Source of the DNA: Vibrio mediterranei
GTDB taxonomy: Bacteria > Pseudomonadota > Gammaproteobacteria > Enterobacterales > Vibrionaceae
Direction: 5' to 3'
Assembly (NCBI RefSeq): GCF_900088415.1
Contig: NZ_FLLQ01000010.1
Span: 1 to 64,000, forward strand
DNA length: 64,000 nt
Of the stretch, positions 1-11,076 are shown piece after piece. The position numbers were made by a program, and so were the translations under genes. The stretch's first letter is position 1. Every line of letters starts with the position of its first letter. The notes below the pieces were generated by a model. It worked only from the letters and a program-made list of their open reading frames with translations. It searched no databases and was not told the DNA's origin.

Positions 1-44
1 CTGTTTAAAGCACGATTTAGATAAGACTTTAAATAGACCACTGC

Positions 45-121
45 GGAGTGGTAGTTCAGTTGGTTAGAATACCGGCCTGTCACGCCGGGGGTCGCGGGTT
101 CGAGTCCCGTCCACTCCGCCA
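45..121 (+). tRNA. tRNA-Asp (GTC)
   Basis: A 77-base cloverleaf ending in an encoded CCA. The acceptor stem pairs GGAGTGG with CCACTCC, the anticodon loop reads CTGTCAC with anticodon GTC, and the T arm carries GGTTCGAGTCC. It is nearly identical to enterobacterial tRNA-Asp. It sits 34 bases ahead of tRNA-Trp, an order typical of tRNAs distal to 5S rRNA in gammaproteobacterial rRNA operons, so an rRNA operon probably lies just upstream of the window (inference). Confidence 0.97.
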
Positions 122-155
122 CTTATTTGAGAGTCGTCTCAATAAATACGAAGAT

Positions 156-232
<77 letters not shown>

Positions 233-237
233 TATTC

Positions 238-267
238 AAAGGCTCTGACTTAGGTCGGAGCCTTTTT
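238..267 (+). terminator. Rho-independent terminator of the tRNA operon
   Basis: Stem AAGGCTC pairs with GAGCCTT around a loop, followed by TTTTTT, directly after tRNA-Trp. Confidence 0.85.
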
Positions 268-290
268 TGTTTTCGCTTTTTCAAAGCGAT

Positions 291-373
291 GTGTTGGGAG
301 CTGGGTCGCCAGCCCAGTCAAATCTCTCCACCCGTGCCATATTCAAAGGCTCTACTTAGGTCAGGGCCTTTTT
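291..373 (+). pseudogene. decayed tandem copy of tRNA-Trp 3' end plus terminator
   Basis: This stretch repeats bases 200-268 imperfectly. It begins with GTGTTGGGAG, as in the real tRNA-Trp variable/T-arm region, continues with AATCTCTCCACCC(G)TGCCA, then TATTCAAAGGCTCT and a second weaker hairpin with TTTTTC. The T-loop is replaced by a 17-base hairpin-like insert (CTGGG...CCCAG), and the 5' half of the tRNA is absent, so it cannot fold into a tRNA. It is best read as the remnant of a duplicated tRNA-Trp gene or a partial tRNA-end duplication left by recombination. Confidence 0.75.
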
Positions 374-452
374 CGTTATTCCTTTCCTAAGTTCTCTAAT
401 CTCATTGTTCACTGATATACTCGTAATCGTTATCAAATACATGGATATGATT

Positions 453-788
453 ATGCCTCATTTACGATTTAGAGCGATTGAACCTGATCTTGTTAAAACT
501 CTTTCTGGTCCACTAGTTGATGAACTGCAACCGTTAATGGACTGTCCCAAAGAGGACTTTACGGTTGAACATATTGCCTCCACTTTTTACTTTGATAATA
601 AGGTCAGTCATGCTTATCCATTTATTGAAGTGCTATGGTTTGATCGGGGGCAGGAGGTCAAAAATTCAGTGGCTACAGTTATCACGACTCAGGTACGCTC
701 AGCCCTAGGGAAAGAGCTTGATGTGGCGGTAGTCTTTAGTACGCTTGAGCCCTCGAATTACTACGATAATGGACAACACTACGGTTAG
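453..788 (+). CDS. DUF1904-like small cytoplasmic protein
   Basis: A 111-residue protein beginning MPHLRFRAIEPD, a start typical of the DUF1904 family of small gammaproteobacterial proteins of unknown function. The reading frame extends upstream to a TTG at 405, but the ATG at 453 gives the family N-terminus and is preferred; no strong ribosome site decides it. The C-terminal half (VEVLWFDRGQE..., DVAVVFSTL) resembles tautomerase or 5-carboxymethyl-2-hydroxymuconate-isomerase-like folds, which is an impression, not a demonstrated activity. It has no signal peptide or membrane segment and stands alone between the tRNA cluster and another small gene. Confidence 0.7.
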   Translation: MPHLRFRAIEPDLVKTLSGPLVDELQPLMDCPKEDFTVEHIASTFYFDNKVSHAYPFIEVLWFDRGQEVKNSVATVITTQVRSALGKELDVAVVFSTLEPSNYYDNGQHYG

Positions 789-825
789 TATTTGAATAAG
801 GTGACTCTCACAATTGGGACTGGAG

Positions 826-900
826 AAGTCGAAGTATGTTGACTATGGTTATCAATACTTCGGTAGATTAGTCTTTTTGTTTCTTGGTGTTATTGTTATT
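826..900 (+). other. intergenic hairpin after the DUF1904 gene
   Basis: CGAAGTAT at about 830 pairs perfectly with ATACTTCG at about 857-864, with a T-rich run (CTTTTTG) about 10 bases further on. It could be a weak terminator for the upstream gene. No coding frame is seen between 789 and 967. Confidence 0.3.
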
Positions 901-967
901 GAGTTAAGGCTTATCTACTGTATTTTTGGGGGATTTCCCCAATAAGTTTTGGGTAAGGAAGACTGTT

Positions 968-1276
968 ATGACTATGATCTCATCAAGGCAGTTTGCCCGA
1001 TGGCTTAGGAAGAGATTCGCTTCAGAAAAAGATGGAGTGATTCTAACTAGAGAGGACATTAATCAACTATCCGGTAGGCAAAGTTTCACACTCGGTTTCA
1101 TCAATGATATTCACTATGAGTTGATGCAGCACGGTATTGCCTTTGTGACCGACACCAGCAGAGAGAAGTTCTATTTAATTCCTATCAACTCTGCAGAAAA
1201 CTGGCGCAAAAAACTGGAGATGCAGTATGAGAAAGAGCTTTACTGCAATGTTTTTCCAATCGAAAAGTCTGGGTAA
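968..1276 (+). CDS. hypothetical protein, 102 aa
   Basis: Not recognised. I chose the ATG at 968 because AAGGA lies 7 bases upstream; the frame is open back to 926. The protein is basic at its N-terminus (SRQFARWLRKRFASEKDG), followed by LTREDINQLSGRQSFTLGFINDIHYELMQHG, which has the look of a small helical or winged-helix fold, then a short beta-like stretch FVTDTSREKFYLIP and a charged helix ending NWRKKLEMQYEKEL. There is no signal peptide or membrane segment. It is followed at once by a strong bidirectional terminator shared with yfhL, so it is a single-gene unit or ends a short operon with the DUF1904 gene. Confidence 0.65.
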   Translation: MTMISSRQFARWLRKRFASEKDGVILTREDINQLSGRQSFTLGFINDIHYELMQHGIAFVTDTSREKFYLIPINSAENWRKKLEMQYEKELYCNVFPIEKSG

Positions 1277-1277
1277 T

Positions 1278-1305
1278 AAAAAAGCCTCCACTTGGAGGCT
1301 TTTTG
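1278..1305. terminator. bidirectional terminator between convergent genes
   Basis: AAAGCCTCCA and TGGAGGCTTT form a 10-bp stem around CT, with A-run on the left and T-run on the right, serving the 968-1276 gene on + and yfhL on -. Confidence 0.85.
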
Positions 1306-1309
1306 CTGA

Positions 1310-2949
<1,640 letters not shown>

Positions 2950-3052
2950 TGCTTTATATCTCTAATCTGATTTCAAGTCAGTGTTGTGCCACCTAATGGC
3001 ACTAAGGGGCGCAAATTTTACGCTAATATGGAGAGGTTTCCAAGTTTTGTAT

Positions 3053-3075
3053 TGAGCTCGCAGAACGCGAGCTCA
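3053..3075 (-). other. hairpin 12 bases after the rdgC stop
   Basis: TGAGCTCGC pairs perfectly with GCGAGCTCA around AGAAC. There is no T-run on the minus strand beyond it, so it is at best a weak terminator or an RNA-stabilising 3' hairpin between rdgC and trhP. Confidence 0.45.
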
Positions 3076-3087
3076 GATAAGTAATGG

Positions 3088-3996
3088 CTATTGCTTTGGT
3101 AAGCCGCCTAAGGCGTCATAAAGATTTGGTAGGAATGCGCCAAACTCACCGCAAAGCAATGAGAAGTCGGCATCCATTCGAGCCGCAGCATCTTCTCTTG
3201 GAATGTCGTCATTCTCATCTTTCAGTTCATCGCTGAATTTAAGGCGTTTAATACTGCCATCATCAGCCAGAATAAATTCAATACGCTCTTGCCAGTTCAG
3301 CGCGAGTTTAGTTACAAACTTGTTTGCCTCAATATGACCAAGAATCTCATCGCTTGACAGTTCTTGTTTCTTACAACGGATAACACCACCGTCTTCTAGC
3401 ACTGACTTAAGCTCAGCCTCATCTAGAAGATTGAAGCCTGTAGGTACTTCACCGCCTTTCACCCATTCGGTTAATGTATTTTCAATAGGCTGCTCTGGGA
3501 AGGCAGGAACAACAGGCAGGCTTCCCATTGTTTTTCTCAAGAGGGCGATGACATCTTCTGATTTCTTAAAGCTACTTGCATCTACAATGATGAAGCCTTC
3601 TTTTGGAAGGATAAGCAGATGAGTGAGGTTGCTACGGCTGAAAGCTCGTGGAAGCAAATCAATGATGATTTCATCTTTAAGGTCATCTTTTTCTTTTTTC
3701 TTAAGTGGTCGACCTTCTTGCGTTTCCAACGCTTCTACTTTGCTGTTTAGTGACTCTTTGATCACAGACGCTGGCAGCATTTTTTCTTCTTTCTTTGCAC
3801 AAAGCAAAATGCGGTTTTCAGAAACGTGGGTCATCATGTCGCCATGTTTACCAAGCGCTGTCACCCAACCAAATTTTTGCTTATCTTGACTACCACAAGG
3901 TGTAAAACGAAACTCTTCAAGCTGCTGCTCGAGTTTATCGGCGTTAAATTCAAGATCCTTGTTGAATCGATAGACCAAACAGTTTTTAAACCACAT
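3088..3996 (-). CDS. rdgC: RdgC, recombination-associated DNA-binding protein
   Basis: A 302-residue protein with the typical RdgC start [12 protein letters not shown]. The frame is open to 4050, but the ATG at 3996 follows an excellent AAGGTGAG ribosome site and gives the family N-terminus and length (E. coli 303). RdgC is a nucleoid-associated protein that forms a toroidal dimer around double-stranded DNA and counteracts RecA filament use. The conserved C-terminal AARMDADF(SLLCGEF) region is present. It is transcribed away from phoB across a 190-base promoter region. Confidence 0.96.
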   Translation of the reverse strand: MWFKNCLVYRFNKDLEFNADKLEQQLEEFRFTPCGSQDKQKFGWVTALGKHGDMMTHVSENRILLCAKKEEKMLPASVIKESLNSKVEALETQEGRPLKKKEKDDLKDEIIIDLLPRAFSRSNLTHLLILPKEGFIIVDASSFKKSEDVIALLRKTMGSLPVVPAFPEQPIENTLTEWVKGGEVPTGFNLLDEAELKSVLEDGGVIRCKKQELSSDEILGHIEANKFVTKLALNWQERIEFILADDGSIKRLKFSDELKDENDDIPREDAAARMDADFSLLCGEFGAFLPNLYDALGGLPKQ

Positions 3997-4119
3997 ATTA
4001 CTCTCACCTTTAGAATAGATAGCTGCACATGATAGGCAATTTTCAAACAATTGTCCTAGCTTAAATCTTCAATATGACAACCCAGATTGTGCGAAAGTTA
4101 TATTAAAAATTGTTTTCAA

Positions 4120-4153
4120 TGGTCACAAAAGTGTCATAATAATTCTTGATAAT
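4120..4153 (+). promoter_or_regulatory. Pho box and -10 element of phoB
   Basis: Two tandem 11-mers, TGGTCACAAAA (4120-4130) and GTGTCATAATA (4131-4141), match the PhoB consensus CTGTCATAAAA at 8 and 9 of 11 positions, and GATAAT lies just downstream at 4148-4153. This predicts positive autoregulation of the phoB operon in phosphate limitation. Confidence 0.8.
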
Positions 4154-4190
4154 GCATGCAGTTGATTAGATTCCATAAGGTTATTCAGAT

Positions 4191-4880
4191 ATGTCTAGAA
4201 GAATCCTGGTTGTTGAGGATGAAGCACCAATTCGTGAAATGCTGTGTTTCGTGTTAGAGCAGAAAGGCTACCAAGCTGTTGAAGCAGAAGATTACGATAC
4301 CGCAGTAAACAAACTGGCTGAACCTTACCCAGACCTTGTTCTGCTAGATTGGATGTTGCCTGGTGGTTCAGGTATCAATTTCATAAAGCACATGAAGCGT
4401 GAAGAGCTTACTCGAAACATTCCAGTAGTGATGTTGACGGCTCGTGGTGAAGAAGAAGATAAGGTGCGCGGCTTAGAAGTCGGGGCTGATGACTATATCA
4501 CTAAACCTTTCTCTCCAAAGGAATTGGTTGCTCGACTAAAAGCAGTTATTCGCCGTGTCACACCAACTGCGTTGGAAGATGTTATCGATGTTCAAGGGCT
4601 GAAGCTGGACCCAGTATCGCATCGTGTTACTGCGAATGATGCACCGCTAGATATGGGACCAACGGAATTTAAAATGCTGCATTTCTTTATGACGCATCAA
4701 GAGCGCGTATACAGCCGCGAACAACTGCTTAATAACGTTTGGGGTACTAACGTTTATGTTGAAGACCGCACGGTGGATGTGCACATTCGTCGTTTGCGTA
4801 AGGCATTAGAGTCCGCTGGACATGATAAGTTGATTCAGACCGTTCGAGGCGCTGGCTACCGTTTCTCTACCAAAGGCTAG
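4191..4880 (+). CDS. phoB: PhoB, phosphate regulon response regulator
   Basis: A 229-residue OmpR-class regulator. The receiver domain has the acidic pair E9/D10, phospho-acceptor D53 (LLDWMLPG), T83 in MLTARGEEE and K105 in [10 protein letters not shown]. The C-terminal winged helix shows [20 protein letters not shown] and the [14 protein letters not shown] recognition region. It binds Pho boxes as a phosphorylated dimer and recruits sigma70 polymerase. It is the first gene of phoB-phoR-pstS-like, 19 bases ahead of phoR, and has its own Pho box. Confidence 0.98.
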   Translation: MSRRILVVEDEAPIREMLCFVLEQKGYQAVEAEDYDTAVNKLAEPYPDLVLLDWMLPGGSGINFIKHMKREELTRNIPVVMLTARGEEEDKVRGLEVGADDYITKPFSPKELVARLKAVIRRVTPTALEDVIDVQGLKLDPVSHRVTANDAPLDMGPTEFKMLHFFMTHQERVYSREQLLNNVWGTNVYVEDRTVDVHIRRLRKALESAGHDKLIQTVRGAGYRFSTKG

Positions 4881-4899
4881 CATCGAACTGGAGAGATAG

Positions 4900-6198
4900 A
4901 TGGTTGAAAGGTTAACCTGGAAAAAGCTGGCCTGGGAGCTGGCTTTTTTTTACACCCCTTGGATTGTTGTTGGGTGGATATTTGGATACATGCCGTGGTT
5001 ACTGCTCGTTGCCACGGTTTTGCAGTTGATATGGCACCTACATAATCAGCTGCGTTTGTCTGCATGGTTGTGGGATGAAAAGCGTCTGACGCCGCCATCA
5101 GGCACAGGCAACTGGGAGTCGTTATTTAATGGCATCTATCGACTTCAACAGCGCCAAAGACGTAAACGAAAAGAGTTGACCAACCTAATTCGCCGTTTTA
5201 AAAACGGTGCGGAATCGCTTCCCGATGCAGTTGTGGTGTTTCGTAGTGAAGGTAATATCGTGTGGTGTAACAAACTCGCACAACACCTTCTTGGCTTTCG
5301 CTGGCCTGATGATTCAGGACAGCCGATTTCTAATCTGATTCGCACCCCAGATTTCATTAAGTATCTAAATAAGCAGGATTTCTCTGAACCTTTAGAAATG
5401 CGTTCGCCTTTGAATGTGGAAAGAATGCTGGAGCTTCGAATTGTACCGTATACCGAAGGTGAGCATTTGATGGTCGTGCGTGACGTCAGCCAACTTAAGC
5501 AATTAGAAGGTATGCGTCGCAATTTCTTTGCTAACGTTTCTCATGAACTACGTACACCAATGACTGTTCTTCAGGGTTACCTTGAGATGACAGAAGATCC
5601 AGACATGGTTGTAGGTCCTATGTGGACTAAAGCTCACGGTGTAATGACCGAACAGCTTAATCGAATGAACAGCCTTGTGAATCAGTTACTCACGCTCTCC
5701 AAAATTGAAGCTGCGCCAATGCATGAGTTAGACGAAGTCGTCAATGTGCCTGCTATGCTCGAAGTTCTCGAAAAAGAGGCGGTTAGCCTAAGTGGTGAGG
5801 ATGGACACAAGGTTGAGTTTGATGTCGATAATAGCCTGAGAGTATTTGGTGACGATGATCAGTTAAGAAGTGCTATTTCTAATCTGGTTTACAACGCGAT
5901 TAAATATACGCCACCGGGTGCAAATGTGAAGGTACGTTGGTATCAATCTGCTCAAGGTGCATGTTTAGATGTAGAAGATACTGGCGATGGTATTGAGCCC
6001 CAGCATTTGCACCGACTAACTGAGCGTTTTTATCGTGTCGATAAGGCTCGCTCTCGTGATACCGGCGGAAGTGGTTTAGGGTTAGCTATCGTAAAACATG
6101 CGCTATCTCACCATGATTCTCATCTGGAAATTCACTCGGAAGTGGGCGTTGGTAGTAAATTCTCATTCATTCTTCCAGAACGTTTGGTAGTGAACTAA
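4900..6198 (+). CDS. phoR: PhoR, phosphate regulon sensor histidine kinase
   Basis: A 432-residue inner-membrane kinase. Residues 13-45 hold two hydrophobic stretches with almost no periplasmic loop, as in E. coli PhoR, which senses phosphate through PstSCAB/PhoU rather than directly. A basic linker (RQRRKRKEL) leads to a PAS domain at about 95-200. The H box is [13 protein letters not shown] with phospho-acceptor H215. N box ([13 protein letters not shown]), G1 (DTGDGIE) and G2 ([13 protein letters not shown]) follow. Its TAA overlaps the ATG of the pstS-like gene (TAATG), implying translational coupling. Confidence 0.97.
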   Translation: MVERLTWKKLAWELAFFYTPWIVVGWIFGYMPWLLLVATVLQLIWHLHNQLRLSAWLWDEKRLTPPSGTGNWESLFNGIYRLQQRQRRKRKELTNLIRRFKNGAESLPDAVVVFRSEGNIVWCNKLAQHLLGFRWPDDSGQPISNLIRTPDFIKYLNKQDFSEPLEMRSPLNVERMLELRIVPYTEGEHLMVVRDVSQLKQLEGMRRNFFANVSHELRTPMTVLQGYLEMTEDPDMVVGPMWTKAHGVMTEQLNRMNSLVNQLLTLSKIEAAPMHELDEVVNVPAMLEVLEKEAVSLSGEDGHKVEFDVDNSLRVFGDDDQLRSAISNLVYNAIKYTPPGANVKVRWYQSAQGACLDVEDTGDGIEPQHLHRLTERFYRVDKARSRDTGGSGLGLAIVKHALSHHDSHLEIHSEVGVGSKFSFILPERLVVN

Positions 6199-7166
6199 TG
6201 GCGATGAGCGGAAGGTTAAGTTGGTCAGTATTGCTTTTTGGCGTGATATCCTTCTCTACGCTGGCTTCAGAGTTGCCTAAATATACGAAGCAACCTGGGG
6301 TTGCAGGCAACTTATCCTCAGTAGGTTCAGATACTTTATCGGGGATGACCACCTTATGGCTTGAAGAGTTTAAGAACATTTATCCTAATGTTAATGCCCA
6401 AATTCAAGCTTCAGGCTCGTCGACGGCGCCTCCTGCTTTGGCCGAAGGTACGGCACAATTCGGCCCTATGAGCAGGAAGATGCGTTTAAAAGAGGTGGAA
6501 TCTTTTGAGCGGCATTATGGTTACAAACCGACCGAGCTTCGAGTTGCAATCGATGCGATCGGGATATTTGTTCATACCGACAACCCCATCAAAGGGTTGA
6601 ATTTCCAGCAAATAGACAGCATTTTTTCCTCAACATTACGCTGTGGAAGCAACCACTACATTAGTAAGTGGGAACAGCTAGGCGTTAAAGCACCTTGGAG
6701 TCTACGTGCTATTCAGATGTTCGGCCGTAACTCAGTGTCGGGGACCTATGGTTATTTCAAGAACAATGCACTTTGTGGAGGCGACTTCAAACGCAATGTG
6801 AATGAGCAACCTGGCTCAGCATCTGTGGTGCAATCAGTAGCGTCATCCGTGAATACCATTGGTTACTCCGGCATTGGCTATCAAGTATCGGGGGCGAAGT
6901 TGGTGCCCATCGCGAAACAAGGTGAGGATTACATCTTACCAACTCAAGACAATGTACAGTCAGGTCACTACCCACTGTCTCGGTTCTTGTATGTCTACGT
7001 CAATAAAGACCCACAACGAAAACTTGATCCCATAGAGGAAGCCTATATTCGCTATATCTATTCTCGAGAAGGTCAGCGAATAGTGGTGAAAGATGGCTAT
7101 GTACCGTTAAGTCGAGAATTTGCAGAACAAGAGCTAGCCAAGGTTGGATTGAGCTTTATCGACTAA
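6198..7166 (+). CDS. PstS-like phosphate-binding periplasmic protein
   Basis: A 322-residue substrate-binding protein of the PstS/PBP-like family. A signal peptide (about residues 1-23, ending STLA) precedes a mature protein with the phosphate-loop motifs SSVGSDTLSGM and ASGSSTAPPAL and the FGPMSRKM segment. The start overlaps the phoR stop by one base; an in-frame ATG two codons on is an alternative. It is placed with phoBR and not with pstCAB, which in this window begin 3.9 kb away and carry no pstS. It may be the binding protein for those permeases or an accessory one; a further pstS elsewhere cannot be excluded. Confidence 0.88.
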   Translation: MAMSGRLSWSVLLFGVISFSTLASELPKYTKQPGVAGNLSSVGSDTLSGMTTLWLEEFKNIYPNVNAQIQASGSSTAPPALAEGTAQFGPMSRKMRLKEVESFERHYGYKPTELRVAIDAIGIFVHTDNPIKGLNFQQIDSIFSSTLRCGSNHYISKWEQLGVKAPWSLRAIQMFGRNSVSGTYGYFKNNALCGGDFKRNVNEQPGSASVVQSVASSVNTIGYSGIGYQVSGAKLVPIAKQGEDYILPTQDNVQSGHYPLSRFLYVYVNKDPQRKLDPIEEAYIRYIYSREGQRIVVKDGYVPLSREFAEQELAKVGLSFID

Positions 7167-7201
7167 CCTTCATTGGCGAACCGCAAATGTAGCTGCGACA
7201 G

Positions 7202-8707
7202 TTAATTGAATTCAAGTTGCCACCCTACCGCTTGCCAGTAGTTTTGCTCCGTTTGTAAATCAGCGGAGAGAAGCCGGTTTTGTTCTAACCAATCTACTTG
7301 CTCACAACTCACAGTCCAAATGTCGTCGACAATAGTCAGCTTTAGAGGTAATAACTCATCATTGCGCTGCCCATTAACGATAATGGCGAGTCGTAGGATT
7401 CGTATTAAACCGAGAATATGTTTTTTCTTAAACAGGCTAAACTCAGGGAGCTCTTGTAACTTGAGTGATTTTCTTTGATAGCGAGCCAGTGTCGCTAAAA
7501 TGCGCTGCTGCTCACTGTTAAAACCCGGCATATTGGTGTGCGTGAGTATGTAGCTTGAATGCTTATGGAAGGCCTGATAACTGATACTGAGTCCAACCTC
7601 GTGAAGTAGAGCACTCCACTCAAGCAAACTAAACAAATCACTTTTCTTTTTAAGATTGAGCCGCTCATGAGTTTGATTTAAAAACTCGACTGCCTGGCCG
7701 CGAACTTTGGCGGCATGTTCAAGATCGACAAAATGTTTGGCGGCCAAATTTTCAGTGGTTCGCATACGGATATCAGAGCGTTGGAAACGCTCCTCCATTT
7801 CATAGAGCAAACCTTCACGAAGAGCACCAGCTGAAAAGTGCATTTCACGAATTTTCAAACTTTCAAAGAGCGCAGTTAATATGGCCACGCCTGCGGCAAA
7901 CACTGGCTTCCTTTCGTCTGTTAGTCCAGCTAAGTTGATGTCATCAATAGTGTTAAATTCACACAAGGTATCGATAAGTTTATACAAACGTTTATGGGTG
8001 ACTAAACCATCTTCATGTCCTAAACCGATTAAGACTTCCCTTATTGCCTTAATCGTTCCAGAGGAGCCTAATGCAACTTCCCAACCTTTCTTTTTATATC
8101 GAACCGACAATGCTTCAAGTCTTTGTTGAGCAGATAAAATAGCTTTGGAGAAATTTTTAGTGGAGAGTTTTCCGTTGGCAAAAAATTTAGTGGTATAACT
8201 CACGCAGCCCATCTGAGTGCTATTTAGTAGTACAGGTTCGAAAGCCTTACCTATGATGAGCTCGGTACTACCACCACCAATATCAATCACCAGCTTTGAA
8301 TTTGACTCGGTTTGAGTATGCGCAACGCCGGTATATATTAGGCGTGCTTCTTCTTCACCAGGGATGACTTCAATAGGAAAGGGAAGAACGTCGCGAGCGC
8401 GTTGCAAAAAGATATGGGTATTATTGGCGATACGCAGCGTGTGGGTTGCGGCAATACGAACGTTTTCTGGCTCAAAGCCTTGTAGGCGTTCTGCAAACAT
8501 GGCAAGGCATTCTAATCCTCGTTCAATCGCAGCGTTGTCGAGATTCTGTTGAGCGTCCAACCCGGAGGCTAATCTCACTCGCTGTTTGTGGCGACTTACT
8601 AACTGTAGATCTTGATCCACTACCTTAGCGACAACCATATGAAAGCTGTTCGAACCTAAATCGATAGCGGCGACATTTTTTATACTACTGTCTTTGGTCT
8701 GGCTCAT
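7202..8707 (-). CDS. ppx: exopolyphosphatase Ppx/GppA
   Basis: A 501-residue ASKHA-fold phosphatase. The phosphate-1 motif [12 protein letters not shown] is at about residues 13-24, the catalytic-glutamate region is [11 protein letters not shown] near 115-125, and the phosphate-2 motif [14 protein letters not shown] follows near 142-155. The C-terminal half carries an HD-like helical domain ([20 protein letters not shown]). It hydrolyses terminal phosphate from polyphosphate and often also pppGpp. Its start lies 23 bases inside the end of ppk1, so the two are translationally coupled and set polyphosphate levels together. Ppx rather than GppA is inferred from that linkage. Confidence 0.93.
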   Translation of the reverse strand: MSQTKDSSIKNVAAIDLGSNSFHMVVAKVVDQDLQLVSRHKQRVRLASGLDAQQNLDNAAIERGLECLAMFAERLQGFEPENVRIAATHTLRIANNTHIFLQRARDVLPFPIEVIPGEEEARLIYTGVAHTQTESNSKLVIDIGGGSTELIIGKAFEPVLLNSTQMGCVSYTTKFFANGKLSTKNFSKAILSAQQRLEALSVRYKKKGWEVALGSSGTIKAIREVLIGLGHEDGLVTHKRLYKLIDTLCEFNTIDDINLAGLTDERKPVFAAGVAILTALFESLKIREMHFSAGALREGLLYEMEERFQRSDIRMRTTENLAAKHFVDLEHAAKVRGQAVEFLNQTHERLNLKKKSDLFSLLEWSALLHEVGLSISYQAFHKHSSYILTHTNMPGFNSEQQRILATLARYQRKSLKLQELPEFSLFKKKHILGLIRILRLAIIVNGQRNDELLPLKLTIVDDIWTVSCEQVDWLEQNRLLSADLQTEQNYWQAVGWQLEFN

Positions 8708-10793
8708 TATTGATCAGTTGCTCTTTGGTTTTTCTTGTTTGTTTCTCTACCTTTTTAAGATAGTCGTAAATAGCCATTTGTGAGCGTACTTTCTTACGGT
8801 TACCGCGCGGTACGTAGCTGTTGCTCATTTCTTTGTCTATCCAACGTGCCTTCATGGTATCAGTAAAGTGAAGGTTAATAATGTCGATAATTCGCTGTTT
8901 TAAACGAGTGTCACGCACTGGAGCGGCGACTTCAATACGATGGTCTATGTTGCGAGTCATCCAGTCGGCAGATGAAATATAGACTTGAGGATCGCCATTG
9001 TTATGCGCAATGATGACGCGAGGGTGCTCTAAGAAGCGATCAACAATGCTGATAATTTTTATGTTATCGCTCACTCCTTCAACACCAGGAACTAGAGAGC
9101 ACATGCCGCGGATAATCATTTGGATTTTAACCCCTGCATTGCTCGCGCCGTAGAGCTTGTTGATCAGCCTCTTATCGACTAAGCTGTTGATTTTTAAAGT
9201 GAGTTTGCCTTTCTTGCCCGCCTTAGTATTGGCGATTTCAGTATCAATGAGTCGGTAGAGTTGCTTACGCGAGTTACGTGGGGAGACGATGAGATAGTTA
9301 AACTTCACTGGGCGATAAGGGTTTTCGATATAGCCGAAAACGTTACGAACTTCATTCGCGATCTCTTGATCGGCAGTTAGCAAAGAAAAGTCGGTATAGA
9401 TACGAGCATTCTTCTCATGAAAGTTCCCAGTGCCAATGTGAGCATAGCGGGTAATCTCGCCCTCTTCTCGGCGACTTATCAGCAGTAATTTAGCGTGTAT
9501 TTTTAACCCCGGAGCACCAAAGATCACTTGTACCCCGTTTTCGGTGAGCACTCTAGACCATTCAATGTTGGCTTCTTCGTCAAACCGAGCTTGTAGCTCA
9601 ACCACTACCGTGACATTTTTACCGTTGTGTACGGCGTCAATCAATGAGTTCATCAAACGGGAGTCTTTCGCCACTCTATATACATTGATTTTGATACCAA
9701 TGACCTTAGGGTCAAACGAGGCTTGACGCACTAACTCAGTAATATGATCGAAGGTGTGATAGGGGAAATGGAGCAAAATATCTTGAGCGCGTATGGCCTC
9801 AAACTGGTTGTCGTAGCCATCGAAATCGGCACAACGCATTGGAGGTAGTGGTTTGTTTTCTAAGTATTCACGTCCAACATTTGGAAAGCCGATAAAGTCT
9901 TTAAAGTTATGGTAGCGACCACCGGGAATGAGGCTATCGTAGTTAGAAATACCTAGTTTGCTGCACAAGGTATTTAGCATTTCTTCGGGCATATCACGCT
10001 CGTAAACAAAGCGCACGGGCATGGCGGTCAGTCGTTGATTGACACTTTCCGACATTTGCTCGAGCAGGCTGTGTTCTACTTCGAGACTCAAGTCGTACTC
10101 CGCATCCCTCGTCATTTTCATCGCATAGCCATTAAGCTCATCGTAATCAAAGAACCCGCGGAATATATCGTCAAGGCAATAACGAATGATGTTGTCGAGC
10201 AGAATGATGGTTTTACGGCGTTTACCTTTCTGTTCCGGAACCATGACAAAACGGGGTAAGTGATCAGTCGGGATCTCTAAGATCGCATACTGAGAACTTT
10301 GCTCTTTTTGCATATCGACAACGATATAAGCGTACTCATCTTTAAGAAATTGCAGTACGTTGATGTCTTCACCAAGCATAAAAGGCGTTAAGTGAGGCAG
10401 TACTTCATTTCTAAAGTATTTCTTTACCCACTTTTGTTGCGTGTCACTTAGCTGAGTTTCATTAACTAGGAAGATTCGACGACGAGCCATCTCTAAAATC
10501 AGTTCGTTGTAGAGTTCATCAAATCGTAAATTAAGCTTGAGTGCCTTACTTTGCATCTTACCCAGTAGGTGCTTGGAGTTGTCGTTAATACCACTTTCTT
10601 GGTTAATGAGGATGCGGCGTTTTACGTCAGAGAAGCGAACTTTGTAAAACTCATCGAGGTTGTTGGAGAAAATCCCTAAAAAGCGGATGCGTTCAATCAA
10701 TGGGACGGTCTTGTCTGCAGCTTCTTGCAGCACTCGCTCGTTAAAAGAGAGCCAACTAAGTTCTTTTTCGATATAGAGTTTTTCCGCGCTCAT
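8685..10793 (-). CDS. ppk1: polyphosphate kinase 1
   Basis: A 702-residue PPK1 (E. coli 688). The N-terminal helical domain starts [17 protein letters not shown]. The two conserved catalytic histidines are H433 (LKIHAKLLL) and H452 ([10 protein letters not shown]), aligning with E. coli H435 and H454; the latter group is autophosphorylated. The enzyme reversibly makes polyphosphate from ATP at the inner membrane. The gene heads a ppk1-ppx operon divergent from pstC, sharing a 283-base regulatory region in which I see Pho-box-like repeats in both orientations. Confidence 0.97.
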   Translation of the reverse strand: MSAEKLYIEKELSWLSFNERVLQEAADKTVPLIERIRFLGIFSNNLDEFYKVRFSDVKRRILINQESGINDNSKHLLGKMQSKALKLNLRFDELYNELILEMARRRIFLVNETQLSDTQQKWVKKYFRNEVLPHLTPFMLGEDINVLQFLKDEYAYIVVDMQKEQSSQYAILEIPTDHLPRFVMVPEQKGKRRKTIILLDNIIRYCLDDIFRGFFDYDELNGYAMKMTRDAEYDLSLEVEHSLLEQMSESVNQRLTAMPVRFVYERDMPEEMLNTLCSKLGISNYDSLIPGGRYHNFKDFIGFPNVGREYLENKPLPPMRCADFDGYDNQFEAIRAQDILLHFPYHTFDHITELVRQASFDPKVIGIKINVYRVAKDSRLMNSLIDAVHNGKNVTVVVELQARFDEEANIEWSRVLTENGVQVIFGAPGLKIHAKLLLISRREEGEITRYAHIGTGNFHEKNARIYTDFSLLTADQEIANEVRNVFGYIENPYRPVKFNYLIVSPRNSRKQLYRLIDTEIANTKAGKKGKLTLKINSLVDKRLINKLYGASNAGVKIQMIIRGMCSLVPGVEGVSDNIKIISIVDRFLEHPRVIIAHNNGDPQVYISSADWMTRNIDHRIEVAAPVRDTRLKQRIIDIINLHFTDTMKARWIDKEMSNSYVPRGNRKKVRSQMAIYDYLKKVEKQTRKTKEQLINNEPDQRQ

Positions 10794-10874
10794 TTACCTA
10801 ACCACCAACATTTTGGACTCATTGTTGTCAATGAGTGACATATAAGACTAACCTGATCGTGAACCTTATTGATT

Positions 10875-10896
10875 TTATATGACAACTTTATTTCAA
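10875..10896 (-). promoter_or_regulatory. possible Pho box of ppk1-ppx
   Basis: On the minus strand two adjacent 11-mers, TTGAAATAAAG and TTGTCATATAA, match the consensus CTGTCATAAAA at about 7 and 9 positions. It lies 80 bases before ppk1. It is weaker than the other two boxes and no clear -10 follows. Confidence 0.4.
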
Positions 10897-10955
10897 ATAG
10901 CGTGCGACTTGACACATTTCATTATTTTCAGCACGTTAGATGGCATGTAATATAA

Positions 10956-10977
10956 CTGTCATCTAAACGACATAAAA
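10956..10977 (+). promoter_or_regulatory. Pho box of the pst operon
   Basis: Tandem 11-mers CTGTCATCTAA and ACGACATAAAA match the PhoB consensus at about 9 of 11 positions each, 100 bases before pstC. Confidence 0.75.
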
Positions 10978-11076
10978 TGTTGGGGCACGTCATGCATTCT
11001 AGTAACTCGTCCCAGAACCCTTAATGGGCAATATCTCGTAAGATTCTAACCGCCACCAAAGAGACAAATGTAGATT

